Below, in pieces: positions 19,201 through 27,372 of a DNA stretch of 64,000 nt; position 1 is the stretch's first letter, and each line of letters opens with the position of its first letter. Position numbers and translations under genes: made by a program. The stretch spans positions 434,001 through 498,000 of the forward strand of contig NZ_LT906473.1 in the NCBI RefSeq assembly GCF_900187295.1, read 5' to 3'. The stretch comes from Corynebacterium cystitidis (GTDB taxonomy: Bacteria > Actinomycetota > Actinomycetes > Mycobacteriales > Mycobacteriaceae). Under the pieces are notes generated by a model. That model ran no database searches. It was not told where the DNA came from and worked only from the letters and a program-made list of their open reading frames with translations.

Positions 19201-19466
19201 TGGAAGAATCCACGTCGCAGAAGACAGAGGTGGTCGTCGAAAAGCGATCAAGTGACACTTCAGGCCGTTCGCGACGCGGGCGGAGGCGAGCAGTGCGCCG
19301 CGCCCGGACATCGAACTTGGGTCCGCGGAAAGAGCATTCCACGCGCAACCGGGATGTCGACAAAGCGGAGTCCGCGAAGGCTCAAGAGTTGGGGGCAGAT
19401 TCGTCGAAGACTTCCTCGCCGCGTGGCCGGGGACGGCGTCGAGCGGTCCGCCGGAGCATGCGTTAG
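16263..19466 (+). CDS. rne: Ribonuclease E/G with long extensions
   Basis: This is a 1067-aa RNase E/G-family endoribonuclease for mRNA decay and rRNA processing. The start is GTG 16263, with AGGAG 7 nt upstream. The N-terminus is basic: six to seven KKTA units (about residues 57-85), then an IF2_N-like fold (TRVFTLAKQLGLPSKDLVIAL). The S1 domain contains IGNIYLGRVQNVLPSMEAAF. Catalytic Asp658 (VIDVNTGKF) and Asp702 (IIVDFIDM) match E. coli Asp303 and Asp346. Zn-link Cys760 and Cys763 are in CEACGGRG. The C-terminus is disordered, mixing RRGRRGRGRGRG with an acidic DID repeat (about 912-922). Upstream sequence (16028-16262) shows no other gene. Annotation as rne or rng varies between genomes. 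Confidence 0.95.
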   Translation: MADTSENTEQTDNSGTTNTAGNPDQPAKRRATKKASRKASRKATTNKEGQKRSGKSAKKTAKKTAKKTAKKTAKKTAKKTARKATQTQRGTSATTTTSALQSFDRSQLGDKTRVFTLAKQLGLPSKDLVIALNGMGLVKVAQSSLTRAEAEQLVDVLQGTDADPNVDTTVPDDVAAEAGEKIRDRVRKDVANEINQIQNKVDADLASSKETDGATDDELLAEIIPDVTPPPAEESAVDAHAPVFKAPSRSDRRRARRTSSSTGAEQLDGNRAGDSGPDKDQGNHQGKDESRDEAPEAEVDVIDEPRAIKGSSRLEAQRRRRSEKRAEGRKRSRIVSEAEFLARRESVERAMIVRERERHDHHGRITQVGVLEDGLLVEHFVTSEENTSMIGNIYLGRVQNVLPSMEAAFIDIGQGRNGVLYAGEVDWKAAGLGGRSRRIENALKSGDQVVVQVSKDPIGQKGARLTTQISLAGRYLVYVPGGRSAGISRKLPAPERSRLKEILNNVVPGKGGAIIRTAAEGVSEEAIGADVNRLHNQWEAIQEQAAKEKASKGAKPVTLYEEPNMLVKVVRDLFNEDFTELVVDGEKSWNVVSNYVSKVAPDLEDRLVKFDRDEHDGADAFAEHRVDEQLEKALSRKVWLPSGGSLVIDRTEAMTVIDVNTGKFTGSGGSLEETVTSNNLEAAEEIVRQMRLRDIGGMIIVDFIDMILPENQELVLRRLKEALGRDRTRHQVSEVTSLGLVQMTRKRLGTGLLETFSHECEACGGRGIILSDDPVEHTFEHEPRHRRKPARKAGEHPAAQAMRARDDDKSFEGVDDTSGAEAGDNDTGDAADQPRSSRRRRRSNRDFEELADSVIGTKTDADTDTDNGDGEEADSEQLEESARRASRRRGRRGRGRGRGRQPEQSDNLVDNVDDIDDIDDIDDTDDPAVADDSAGTIGEGEKTYEEAVAEFEKSPRRKRRTRGNSRSDHRPRREDFQQPVEESTSQKTEVVVEKRSSDTSGRSRRGRRRAVRRARTSNLGPRKEHSTRNRDVDKAESAKAQELGADSSKTSSPRGRGRRRAVRRSMR

Positions 19467-19515
19467 TTGCAGCAGTAACGACGGTTTGGAGTTTGGCCCC
19501 ATTACGGTGTAGTCT

Positions 19516-19544
19516 TTGACAGTCGCTGTTTTGGGGCGCATTCT
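19516..19544 (+). promoter_or_regulatory. Promoter of rplU-rpmA
   Basis: A perfect -35 TTGACA (19516-19521) is followed after 17 bp by CATTCT (19539-19544). The leader would be about 87 nt. The rplU ribosome binding site (AAGGGG) lies in a tiny AGGG/CCCT hairpin just before the ATG. Confidence 0.55.
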
Positions 19545-19637
19545 GCCCGCAAAACACATTTATTACATGTCCACTGGGGATGCCTGCTAAAGAATGCGTG
19601 GCGGTGTCTCACGAGTATAGATAAGGGGTAACCCTCT

Positions 19638-19943
19638 ATGTACGCGATCGTCAAGACCGGCGGCAAGCAGTACAAGGTTGCCGAAGGCGACCTCGTCAAG
19701 GTCGAGAAGATCGAGGGTGAGCCAGGCGACACCGTGGCTCTCACCCCGGTTCTGCTTGTCGACGGTGCCAACGTCACCACCAAAGCAGACGACCTAGCTA
19801 AGGCCAGTGTCGCTGCAGAGATCGTCGATCACGGCAAGGGCCGTAAGATCGACATCATGAAGTACAAGAACAAGACAGGCTACAAGCGCCGCCTCGGCCA
19901 CCGTCAGCCACTGACTGTTCTGAAAATCACCGGCATCAAGTAA
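19638..19943 (+). CDS. rplU: 50S ribosomal protein L21
   Basis: Ribosomal protein bL21 (101 aa) begins [20 protein letters not shown] and ends [18 protein letters not shown], both typical. It binds 23S rRNA in the large subunit. The length is standard. AAGGGG lies about 8 nt upstream of the ATG. It is followed 31 bp later by rpmA, the near-universal bacterial pairing, and by obg after a terminator. No anomalies are seen. Confidence 0.98.
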   Translation: MYAIVKTGGKQYKVAEGDLVKVEKIEGEPGDTVALTPVLLVDGANVTTKADDLAKASVAAEIVDHGKGRKIDIMKYKNKTGYKRRLGHRQPLTVLKITGIK

Positions 19944-19974
19944 GCCGAGAACGTAATCTCAAAGGAGAAACAAC

Positions 19975-20253
19975 ATGGCAACTAAGAAGGGCGCATCGTC
20001 CACTCAGAACGGTCGTGACTCCGAGGCAAAGCGTCTTGGCGTCAAGCGTTTCGGCGGCCAGCAGGTCAAAGCAGGCGAGATCCTCGTCCGTCAGCGCGGC
20101 ACCAAGTTCCACCCAGGTGAGAACGTGGGCCGTGGCGGCGACGACACCCTGTTCGCATTGGCAGCTGGTTCCGTCAAGTTCGGAATCAAGCGCAACCGTC
20201 GCATAGTGAACATCGTTCCTGCTGAAGAGCAGGCCGCTGCGGCAACCGCTTAA
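19975..20253 (+). CDS. rpmA: 50S ribosomal protein L27
   Basis: Ribosomal protein bL27 (92 aa) has the N-terminus [20 protein letters not shown], whose tail reaches the peptidyl transferase centre, followed by [20 protein letters not shown]. The Firmicutes-type cleavable leader is absent, as expected. A strong AAAGGAG stands 8 nt before the ATG. It is co-transcribed with rplU and followed by a 12-bp stem terminator. The assignment is secure. Confidence 0.98.
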   Translation: MATKKGASSTQNGRDSEAKRLGVKRFGGQQVKAGEILVRQRGTKFHPGENVGRGGDDTLFALAAGSVKFGIKRNRRIVNIVPAEEQAAAATA

Positions 20254-20295
20254 GCTTCTCGCTGCCGCGAGAGTTTTCGCTCGCTGAATTTCAAG

Positions 20296-20340
20296 AAGTT
20301 CACCTCCTCGCACGATCATCCGCGGGGAGGTGAACTTTTT
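20296..20340 (+). terminator. Rho-independent terminator after rpmA
   Basis: The perfect 12-bp inverted repeat AAGTTCACCTCC / GGAGGTGAACTT is followed by a run of T. It separates rplU-rpmA from obg. Confidence 0.9.
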
Positions 20341-20420
20341 GCTCTGGTGCGGGATGCCTTTTTTCTCCACGCGCGCCCTGATACCATCAACCGATACGTT
20401 AGCTGCAGAAAGGAGAACTC

Positions 20421-21932
20421 ATGGCGCAGTTCGTTGACCGCGCAGTCCTCCACCTCCAAGCCGGGGACGGGGGACATGGTTGTGTGTCCGTCCACCGCGA
20501 AAAGTTCAAGCCCCTCGGCGGGCCCGACGGTGGCAACGGCGGGCACGGCGGCGACATCATCTTCGAAGTATCCCCGCAGGTACACACGCTGCTGGACTTC
20601 CAGTGGCGGCCACACCTGCGCGCTGCGCGAGGCAATAACGGCGAAGGCGACCACCGCAACGGGGCACGCGGTGAGGACCTCGTGTTGGAAGTCCCCGTAG
20701 GCACCGTGGTGAAAACTAAGCACGGTGAAACCCTGGCTGATCTGACCGTGCCCGGCAGCCGCTTCGTCGCAGCTGAAGGCGGCTACGGCGGGCTGGGCAA
20801 CGCCGCACTGGCCAACGCGCAACGCAAAGCACCCGGTTTCGCACTCAAAGGTGAACCCGGCGAGATGTGTGACCTCGTACTCGAACTTAAATCCATGGCG
20901 GACGTGGGCCTAGTTGGTTTTCCGTCGGCGGGGAAGTCCTCGCTGATTTCTGTCTTGTCGGCGGCCAAGCCAAAGATCGCCGACTACCCATTTACCACCC
21001 TGGAACCGAACCTGGGCGTGGTCACCGTGGGCGACGATACCTTTACTATTGCTGATGTTCCGGGCCTTATCCCCGGCGCCAGCGAAGGCCGCGGCCTAGG
21101 CCTCGACTTCCTGCGCCACATCGAACGTACCGCCGTGCTGGTGCACGTGGTGGATACCGCCTCGATCGAGCCTGGACGCGACCCACAGTCCGATATCGAA
21201 GCCCTTGAAGCAGAGCTCGACGCCTACGCAAAGGACCTCGAGCATGACACCGGGCTTGGGGATCTCCGCCAACGCCCCCGCCTCATTGCGTTGAACAAGG
21301 CGGATGTGCCCGAGGCCAAGGAGCTCGCCGAGTTTGTGCGCGAAGATGTGGAGGCCCAGTTCGGCTGGCCCATCCACATTATTTCCACCGCCACGCGTGA
21401 AGGTTTAGACGAGCTGAAGTGGGCGTTGTGGGAGATCGTGAAACAGGCGCGCCGGGCCCGGCCGAAGCCGCAGCGCGCCACCGCTGAAAATGCGACAGTG
21501 CTGCGCCCGCAGGCCGTCGATAAGCGCCACGGCTCCGATATCCAGGTCATAGAAGACCCAGCGGTACCGGGTGCGTTCATCGTGACCGGGAAAAAGGCCG
21601 AGCGGTGGATTATGCAGACTGACTTCGAAAATGATGAGGCCGTGGGGTATCTCTCCGACCGCCTCAACCGCGCCGGCGTGGAGGACCAGCTACGCAAACT
21701 TGGCGCGCGCGAGGGTGCGACGGTGACGATCGGCGAGATCTCTTTCGATTGGGAGCCCAGCCTGGCTGGTGACCCAACCCTGGCTGGCCGTGGCCGTGAT
21801 GCCCGCATGGAGCACACCACGCGGACCTCGGCGGCTGAACGCAAACGCGCATCGCAGGTACGTCGCGGGCTTATCGACGAATACGACTATGGCCAGGATG
21901 AAGAGGCGGACCGCGAGCGGTGGCAGGGCTAA
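20421..21932 (+). CDS. obg: GTPase Obg/CgtA
   Basis: Obg (503 aa) is an essential GTPase linked to 50S maturation and stress control. The glycine-rich Obg fold comes first ([33 protein letters not shown]). The G domain has P-loop [10 protein letters not shown], switch sequence [30 protein letters not shown] and the specificity motif NKAD. An OCT domain follows ([20 protein letters not shown] to [15 protein letters not shown]), then an acidic tail. AAAGGAG is 6 nt upstream of the ATG. Position between rpmA and proB is the conserved actinobacterial arrangement. The assignment is secure. Confidence 0.97.
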   Translation: MAQFVDRAVLHLQAGDGGHGCVSVHREKFKPLGGPDGGNGGHGGDIIFEVSPQVHTLLDFQWRPHLRAARGNNGEGDHRNGARGEDLVLEVPVGTVVKTKHGETLADLTVPGSRFVAAEGGYGGLGNAALANAQRKAPGFALKGEPGEMCDLVLELKSMADVGLVGFPSAGKSSLISVLSAAKPKIADYPFTTLEPNLGVVTVGDDTFTIADVPGLIPGASEGRGLGLDFLRHIERTAVLVHVVDTASIEPGRDPQSDIEALEAELDAYAKDLEHDTGLGDLRQRPRLIALNKADVPEAKELAEFVREDVEAQFGWPIHIISTATREGLDELKWALWEIVKQARRARPKPQRATAENATVLRPQAVDKRHGSDIQVIEDPAVPGAFIVTGKKAERWIMQTDFENDEAVGYLSDRLNRAGVEDQLRKLGAREGATVTIGEISFDWEPSLAGDPTLAGRGRDARMEHTTRTSAAERKRASQVRRGLIDEYDYGQDEEADRERWQG

Positions 21933-21969
21933 ACGAAACCGGTTTTGCTGTCTTATAGACTAAACGGCT

Positions 21970-23091
21970 ATGACCAGCTCGCAGCTTCGCAGCCAGATCG
22001 CCACCGCCCGCCGGATCGTGGTGAAAATCGGTAGTTCCTCACTAGTGAACCCGGACTCCACCGTCAGCAGCGACAAGATTGATCGCATCGTCGACGCTCT
22101 TGAGTCACGCATGGGGCGTGGATCCGACATCATGGTCGTGTCCTCCGGCGCGATCGCCGCCGGCATGGAACCCCTGGGCCTAAAAACCCGCCCGCTGGAC
22201 TTGGCAACGAAGCAGGCTGCGGCCGCCGTCGGCCAGGTGCACTTGGCCCACCAGTGGGGGCGTTCCTTCGCCCGCTATGGGCGTACCACCGGCCAGGTTT
22301 TGCTCACCGCAGCCGATGCGGGGCGGCGTGACCGGGCGCGTAACGCCCAGCGCACCATTGACAGGCTACGCCAGCTGGGCACTGTGCCGATCGTCAATGA
22401 AAACGACACCGTGGCCACCTCCGAGATGCGCTTCGGCGACAATGACCGCCTTTCGGCTATTGTGGCCACGCTCACCGCAGCGGATGCTTTGGTGCTGCTT
22501 TCTGATGTGGACGGCCTGTATGACCGCAACCCAGCAGAACCCGGTGCCCGTTTTATTGACGAGGTGCGCAGCGGACATGACCTGGCTAACGTGGCGGCCG
22601 GCGACGGCGGCAGGCTGGGCACTGGGGGCATGGCTTCCAAGGTGTCTGCGGCACGTTTGGCGGCGCGTGGTGGGGTGCCCGTTTTGCTGGCGTCGGCAGA
22701 AAACATTGAGGTAGCGCTTCACGACGCCTCCGTGGGCACCGTGTTTCACACTCGCCTTGACAAACGGCTGAGTGCGTGGAAGTTCTGGGCGCTTTATGCT
22801 GCGGATGCTGAAGGGGTGCTGCGCCTTGATGAGGGCGCAGTGCAGGCTGTGACCCGTGGTGGGACCAGTTTGCTCGCGGTGGGTATCACCGCTATTGAAG
22901 GTGACTTTCATGCCGGTGACATCGTGGAAATTCTGGGCCCGGACGGCCACAACGTGGGCCGCGGCGAGGTGGCCTATAGTGCGGGAGTGCTGGCTGGGAT
23001 GCTGGGCAAACACACCGACGAGCTCCCGGACGGGCAGCGTCGCCCAGTGGTCCATGCGGATTACCTCTCCAACTACGCCTCCCGCCTGTAA
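21970..23091 (+). CDS. proB: Glutamate 5-kinase
   Basis: ProB (373 aa) makes gamma-glutamyl phosphate, the first step of proline synthesis. The amino-acid-kinase domain shows [53 protein letters not shown] and [22 protein letters not shown]-terminal PUA domain follows ([20 protein letters not shown]). TAGACT lies 8 nt before the ATG, suggesting a leaderless transcript. The next step, ProA, is encoded 7 kb away beyond the hydroxyacid dehydrogenase and the inserted helicase-nuclease pair. Confidence 0.97.
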   Translation: MTSSQLRSQIATARRIVVKIGSSSLVNPDSTVSSDKIDRIVDALESRMGRGSDIMVVSSGAIAAGMEPLGLKTRPLDLATKQAAAAVGQVHLAHQWGRSFARYGRTTGQVLLTAADAGRRDRARNAQRTIDRLRQLGTVPIVNENDTVATSEMRFGDNDRLSAIVATLTAADALVLLSDVDGLYDRNPAEPGARFIDEVRSGHDLANVAAGDGGRLGTGGMASKVSAARLAARGGVPVLLASAENIEVALHDASVGTVFHTRLDKRLSAWKFWALYAADAEGVLRLDEGAVQAVTRGGTSLLAVGITAIEGDFHAGDIVEILGPDGHNVGRGEVAYSAGVLAGMLGKHTDELPDGQRRPVVHADYLSNYASRL

Positions 23092-23107
23092 TAGCTAGGG
23101 TGGGGGC

Positions 23108-24016
23108 ATGAAGTTTACTTTTCTTGGTGACCCGTGGAAGAACGTCGTCGACGAGGTTGAAGCCGCCGGCCACACCTATGTGGATGACGTGAACGAGGCC
23201 GAGTTCCTGGTGTACCCCGGCGGCCGGCTGCCGGAGTTGCCTGAGAACATCAAGTGGGTGCAGTTTATCTACTCGGGTGTCGACGGCATCATGCCCACCA
23301 TTAAGAAAAGCGGTGTGCGCTGGGCAAATGCTGCCGGAGTGTATGCCACCCCGGTGGCCGAGGCAGCACTTGCCTTGATGTTGTCGGTGATGCACCAGCA
23401 CAAGGCGGCCACCATGTCCCCGACCTTCCGGGTGCGCGCCGAGCTGGATTCGCGCACGCAGTTGCTTGCCGACGATAACACCACCGTGGTTATTTTGGGT
23501 GCTGGTGGAATTGGTAAGCGCCTGATTGAGATGCTGCGCGGTTTCAATGTGAACGTGGTGGCGGTGAATCGGTCTGGTAACCCCGTCGAGGGGGCCGACC
23601 GTGTGGTCACCACTGACCAGTTGGAATCGGTGTGGCCGACAGCCGATGTGGTGGTCAATCTGCTTCCTTTGACACAGCAGACCAGGGGCCTCGTCGATAA
23701 GCACGCATTCGATGCCATGCCTACCAATGCCATCCTGGTCAACGTGGGCCGTGGCCCGGTGGTAGATACTGACGCGTTGACCGAAGCGCTGCAAAGCGGT
23801 GCAATTGCGGGTGCGGGATTGGATGTGACGGACCCGGAGCCGCTGCCGGAGGATCACCCGTTGTGGCAGTTACCGAATTGCCTGATTACGCCACATATCG
23901 CGACGACCTGGACAACGGCGCCAAAGTTCATTGCCCCGTGCATCATCGCTAATGCTGCGGCGTTTGAGGCCGGCGAAAAAATGGTGACGGAAGTAGACAC
24001 CGAAGCTGGCTATTAA
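23108..24016 (+). CDS. D-isomer-specific 2-hydroxyacid dehydrogenase
   Basis: This 302-aa NAD(P)-dependent dehydrogenase of the D-2-hydroxyacid family has the nucleotide-binding loop VVILGAGGIGKRLIEML, the signature VNVGRGPVVDTDALTEALQSG with the catalytic Arg region before it, and the Glu/His end DVTDPEPLPEDHPLW and CLITPHIATTW. In C. glutamicum the gene between proB and proA is called unkdh; its substrate is not established. TAGGGT (23096-23101) lies 6 nt before the ATG, a leaderless candidate. The stop codon overlaps, on the opposite strand, the stop of the following helicase gene, so the two transcripts converge with no space for a terminator. Confidence 0.92.
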   Translation: MKFTFLGDPWKNVVDEVEAAGHTYVDDVNEAEFLVYPGGRLPELPENIKWVQFIYSGVDGIMPTIKKSGVRWANAAGVYATPVAEAALALMLSVMHQHKAATMSPTFRVRAELDSRTQLLADDNTTVVILGAGGIGKRLIEMLRGFNVNVVAVNRSGNPVEGADRVVTTDQLESVWPTADVVVNLLPLTQQTRGLVDKHAFDAMPTNAILVNVGRGPVVDTDALTEALQSGAIAGAGLDVTDPEPLPEDHPLWQLPNCLITPHIATTWTTAPKFIAPCIIANAAAFEAGEKMVTEVDTEAGY

Positions 24017-27000
24017 AGGTTGAGGGTGCGCACCTCCACCTCATCGCCGCGGATAAAGAGCAGTTCACAGCGCACAATCTTCCACTTCTCGCCCAATAGA
24101 TGTGCGTAGATCTGCAGTTGGGTGAAGTAATCGTCGACAAGCTGTGAGGACGCGTAGGCGTCAGTCTTGTAGTCGGCGATGACCCAGCCGCCGGCCACGT
24201 CATCGAAGTAGAGCAGGTCGATGATGCCGTCGACGGCAATCCCTCCCACCGTAGAAATAACGGGAATCTCGCGATGGTGCGTGCCCTCAAACGCGCCTGC
24301 CACAATCGGGTGGGCCGCTAGCGCCCGGACGGCACGGATGGCTGCCGGGATCAGCTCGCTGTCGAGCTCGTGGATGCCCGCAATGTTGACGGCGTCGGTG
24401 GGCACGTGGGCATCGGTGGTGTAGGCGTCCATGAGGTCATGGACCACCGTGCCGAAAACAGAGCCGTAGCCTGAGTGATCACCAATTCTGCGTACCTCTG
24501 GTTGGCCCGCCGCCTTGATCCACCCGTTGTTGCTGGCCACAGCGCGCAGCGACGATGCGCCGTGTCCGATGTCTTCGGTTTCAGGGTGCGCGTGTGCGAT
24601 GGTCGTCGCGGTGAGTTTTCTACCCCCACTGTCACTGGCATTGTTGAATCGGTGCTCTTGGCGGGCCTGAAACTCTTCGGTAATGCGTTCCAGGTCAGGC
24701 TGCGGTGTCTCCGGCAGTGCAATCTCCACGGTGGCATCCCCAAACTGGCTGGGACTGATCGCTGCGAGGTGGTCCGATTCGGGTGGAAGCACCAAGCCGT
24801 CTGGATTCAACGGGGCGACTACCTCGGCGAAAGGCTTGCCCTTCGTTTTCATGTACTGGGTACCCTGCTTGTTGCGTTTCAACTCAAGTGGAACAACGAG
24901 CGCATGTTCTGCACGGGTGGCTGCCACATAGTGGCGGCGCACGGCCTCTGCTTGGTCAGCCAGCTTGTCGTACTCTTTAAACGCGTCGTAGCCGGCAGTA
25001 GCGATGTCTTTAAACTTAAATTCCACCGCTCGGGTGACGGGGTGGAAGCCCACCGCGCCGGCCCTGGATGAATCGGAGCCTGCTAGTCCGCCGAGAATCA
25101 CTACGGGGAATTCGCGGCCTTTCGAGGCGTGGACGGTCATCACACGGACTGCCTCTGAACCGTCATCAAGAACGGGATCGGAGGCCCCGTCGCGATCATC
25201 AGCTTGCTCCACGGTCCAACGCAGAAATGCGTTCAGGCCTGCGTTGGTCTCCTCGGAAAAGACCTGAGCATCGAAGATGACGCGCTGAACCCGGCGAATC
25301 GCAAGCTCATCACCGGTGGCAGCCAAGTCTGGAATGAGGCCTACAGCTTTCACTACCGCGCGCACCGTTGTGGCGACATCAGTACGCTGCGCATCGCGCT
25401 GCAGGGCTTTCAGTGTGGTGGTGGCTAGCGTGTAGGGGTGGTCGTCGGCAAGCTCGCTGCCTGCGAAGCGTGCTTGTGCGGCATCGGCGAGATCCTGGTC
25501 GCTGAGACCAAACGAAGGTGAGCGCAGCGCGATCGTTGTGGCTAAACGGTTGGCGGGATCAGCGATGGCGCGCAGGATCGAGGTGAGGTTCTCAATTTCG
25601 GGTGCGGTGTACACCTTTTGTGAGCCTTCCGTGATCGCCGGGATCCCGTCGGCAGTGAGTTTTTCCACCACGGCCAAGGCATTGTTGTGGGTAGGCACGA
25701 GCACCGCAATGTCATTAAGTGGGACAGGGGTGCCAATCAGCGTGCCGGCATAGGCTTGCCGCACGGCTGCTGCGATGTGGTTTAGCTCGGCGCGTTGATG
25801 ATCGAGGATGGACAGCTCTGCGTCTGCTTCATCGTATTCGGGGCAGAGAAAAGCCACGTAACCAGGGGCGGCGGAGGTCGCATCCATGGCAACGTAGGGG
25901 ACAGCCTTCGGCGAGGCGGGCAGGGCAGGGTTCGGTTCAGGTAGGTTGTCGAACATCCCAGCAAAGAGCGAGTTGATAGCGCCGACAACCGCCTGGTCTG
26001 AGCGGAAATTGGCGGTGAGTTTGAGCACTTCACCGTGCTGCTCGGCCGCCTCCCTGGCGGTGAGGTAGGTGTCCAAATCGGCGCGGCGGAAACGATAAAT
26101 CGACTGCTTAGGATCACCCACGGTGAAGCGATGGCCAGGTTGACCAGCAACAATCTTATTAATAATGTCCAGCTGTGCCGGGTCTGTATCCTGAAACTCA
26201 TCAATGGCAATCATCCGGAAGTGCTGAGACAATGCCTTGCACACTTCGGGATTATCCACGAGGCGAGCCGCCAGATAAATCATGTCGTGGTACTCCAGCT
26301 CGCCTGTCCGGCGGCGTTGGTCCGCATCACGCAACGTCAAAGCGGTAAGTAGGCGACGTAGAACGCCCGCGTGGTAGCTCACCGGCCCCAAAGCCCGGCG
26401 TGACCACGTGTCGGCGTGTGCGCTAAAGCGAGCTTTCACGTCTTTGACCGGTTCTTTCCAGTTGCCGTTCGCTCCGCCTCGGCCAACCTTGGAAAACAGC
26501 TCCCGATCCGCCCCGGTGATCAAGTCGCCGGGTTGGCGGATCAGCTCTGCAACATAGTCAATCGTCGGCGCAAGCTTCTCCTGATACCATTTGTCGCTTT
26601 CGTTTGTGCACAACGCCGCTATTTCCTGCAGGTCGCTTACCACCTCAGTGACGTAGGCCTTGTCGAGTTCCTGCTTTTCGGGCAACGCGCCGCCGGAGGC
26701 TGGTTCCTTGGGGTCGGTTGACAGCTCACCCCAGTGATCGTCCATGAACAGGGCTATCTCTTCGATGTTCCCACTGGTCATGCCCGCTGCCAATAACCAG
26801 TCAATAGCTTCGGCAACCACGGTAGGTTCCACCCCAATATTGAGGCCGCGGATCTCATCAGCCATCCCTTCTGGGGAGGTGACCACCTGGTCAATAAACT
26901 GCATGGTGGATTCGGCGCGCAGCAGCGCATTAAACGACGCACCTAAATCACTGGACTTGCGCACCGTAGGCGGAACACCAACCGCCAGCGGGTACATAGA

Positions 27001-27372
27001 GATCAGGCGCAGACAAAACGAGTGCAGCGTCTCAATCGCAGCCCCTGGCAGATCACCAAGTGCGCGCCGGGCACGGTCCCTGGCATCCGGTGCCTTAAAT
27101 TCGCGGTAGTCACCATGGACCTGCAGCCGCCCCGTCTGCTCCACCTCGGTCAGTGCAGTGCGCAAACGGTTGACGAGTTCTTCGGAGGCTTTCTCGGTGA
27201 AGGTGATGGCTGCCAGACGGTTCAAGGCCACGCCATCGTCGATCAGCAGGGTGATCAGGCGCTGTACTAGTAGGAATGTTTTGCCTGAGCCTGCCCCTGC
27301 TTCAACAAAGTAGGAGGTGTCGGTGTCATATGTGATTTGGGTGCGAAATTTATGGTCTGCAGGGTGAGCCAT
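24013..27372 (-). CDS. AddA-like UvrD-family helicase with C-terminal nuclease
   Basis: This is a 1119-aa SF1 helicase-nuclease for processing DNA double-strand ends. Walker A is AGAGSGKT (25-32), motif Ia AITFTEKASEELVNRLR, Walker B MIAIDEFQDTDPAQ, motif III GDPKQSIYRFRRAD, motif V VMTVHASKGREFPVV and motif VI YVAATRAEHALV. The C-terminal PD-(D/E)XK nuclease keeps GTVVHDLMDA, a DGIIDLLYFDD aspartate and DYK (Asp1067, Lys1069). This is the AddA layout. It differs from mycobacterial AdnAB, where both subunits are helicase-like. Its ATG overlaps the upstream partner's TAA by 1 nt (TAATG), so both are coupled. The pair sits, reversed, between proB-unkdh and proA. Role in recombination, or possibly defence, is inferred. 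Confidence 0.9.
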   Translation of the reverse strand: MAHPADHKFRTQITYDTDTSYFVEAGAGSGKTFLLVQRLITLLIDDGVALNRLAAITFTEKASEELVNRLRTALTEVEQTGRLQVHGDYREFKAPDARDRARRALGDLPGAAIETLHSFCLRLISMYPLAVGVPPTVRKSSDLGASFNALLRAESTMQFIDQVVTSPEGMADEIRGLNIGVEPTVVAEAIDWLLAAGMTSGNIEEIALFMDDHWGELSTDPKEPASGGALPEKQELDKAYVTEVVSDLQEIAALCTNESDKWYQEKLAPTIDYVAELIRQPGDLITGADRELFSKVGRGGANGNWKEPVKDVKARFSAHADTWSRRALGPVSYHAGVLRRLLTALTLRDADQRRRTGELEYHDMIYLAARLVDNPEVCKALSQHFRMIAIDEFQDTDPAQLDIINKIVAGQPGHRFTVGDPKQSIYRFRRADLDTYLTAREAAEQHGEVLKLTANFRSDQAVVGAINSLFAGMFDNLPEPNPALPASPKAVPYVAMDATSAAPGYVAFLCPEYDEADAELSILDHQRAELNHIAAAVRQAYAGTLIGTPVPLNDIAVLVPTHNNALAVVEKLTADGIPAITEGSQKVYTAPEIENLTSILRAIADPANRLATTIALRSPSFGLSDQDLADAAQARFAGSELADDHPYTLATTTLKALQRDAQRTDVATTVRAVVKAVGLIPDLAATGDELAIRRVQRVIFDAQVFSEETNAGLNAFLRWTVEQADDRDGASDPVLDDGSEAVRVMTVHASKGREFPVVILGGLAGSDSSRAGAVGFHPVTRAVEFKFKDIATAGYDAFKEYDKLADQAEAVRRHYVAATRAEHALVVPLELKRNKQGTQYMKTKGKPFAEVVAPLNPDGLVLPPESDHLAAISPSQFGDATVEIALPETPQPDLERITEEFQARQEHRFNNASDSGGRKLTATTIAHAHPETEDIGHGASSLRAVASNNGWIKAAGQPEVRRIGDHSGYGSVFGTVVHDLMDAYTTDAHVPTDAVNIAGIHELDSELIPAAIRAVRALAAHPIVAGAFEGTHHREIPVISTVGGIAVDGIIDLLYFDDVAGGWVIADYKTDAYASSQLVDDYFTQLQIYAHLLGEKWKIVRCELLFIRGDEVEVRTLNL

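Noticed and set aside
22892..23857. 321-codon open frame antisense to proB and the hydroxyacid dehydrogenase gene
   Set aside because: It spans two well-supported genes and has histidine-rich, unlikely composition.
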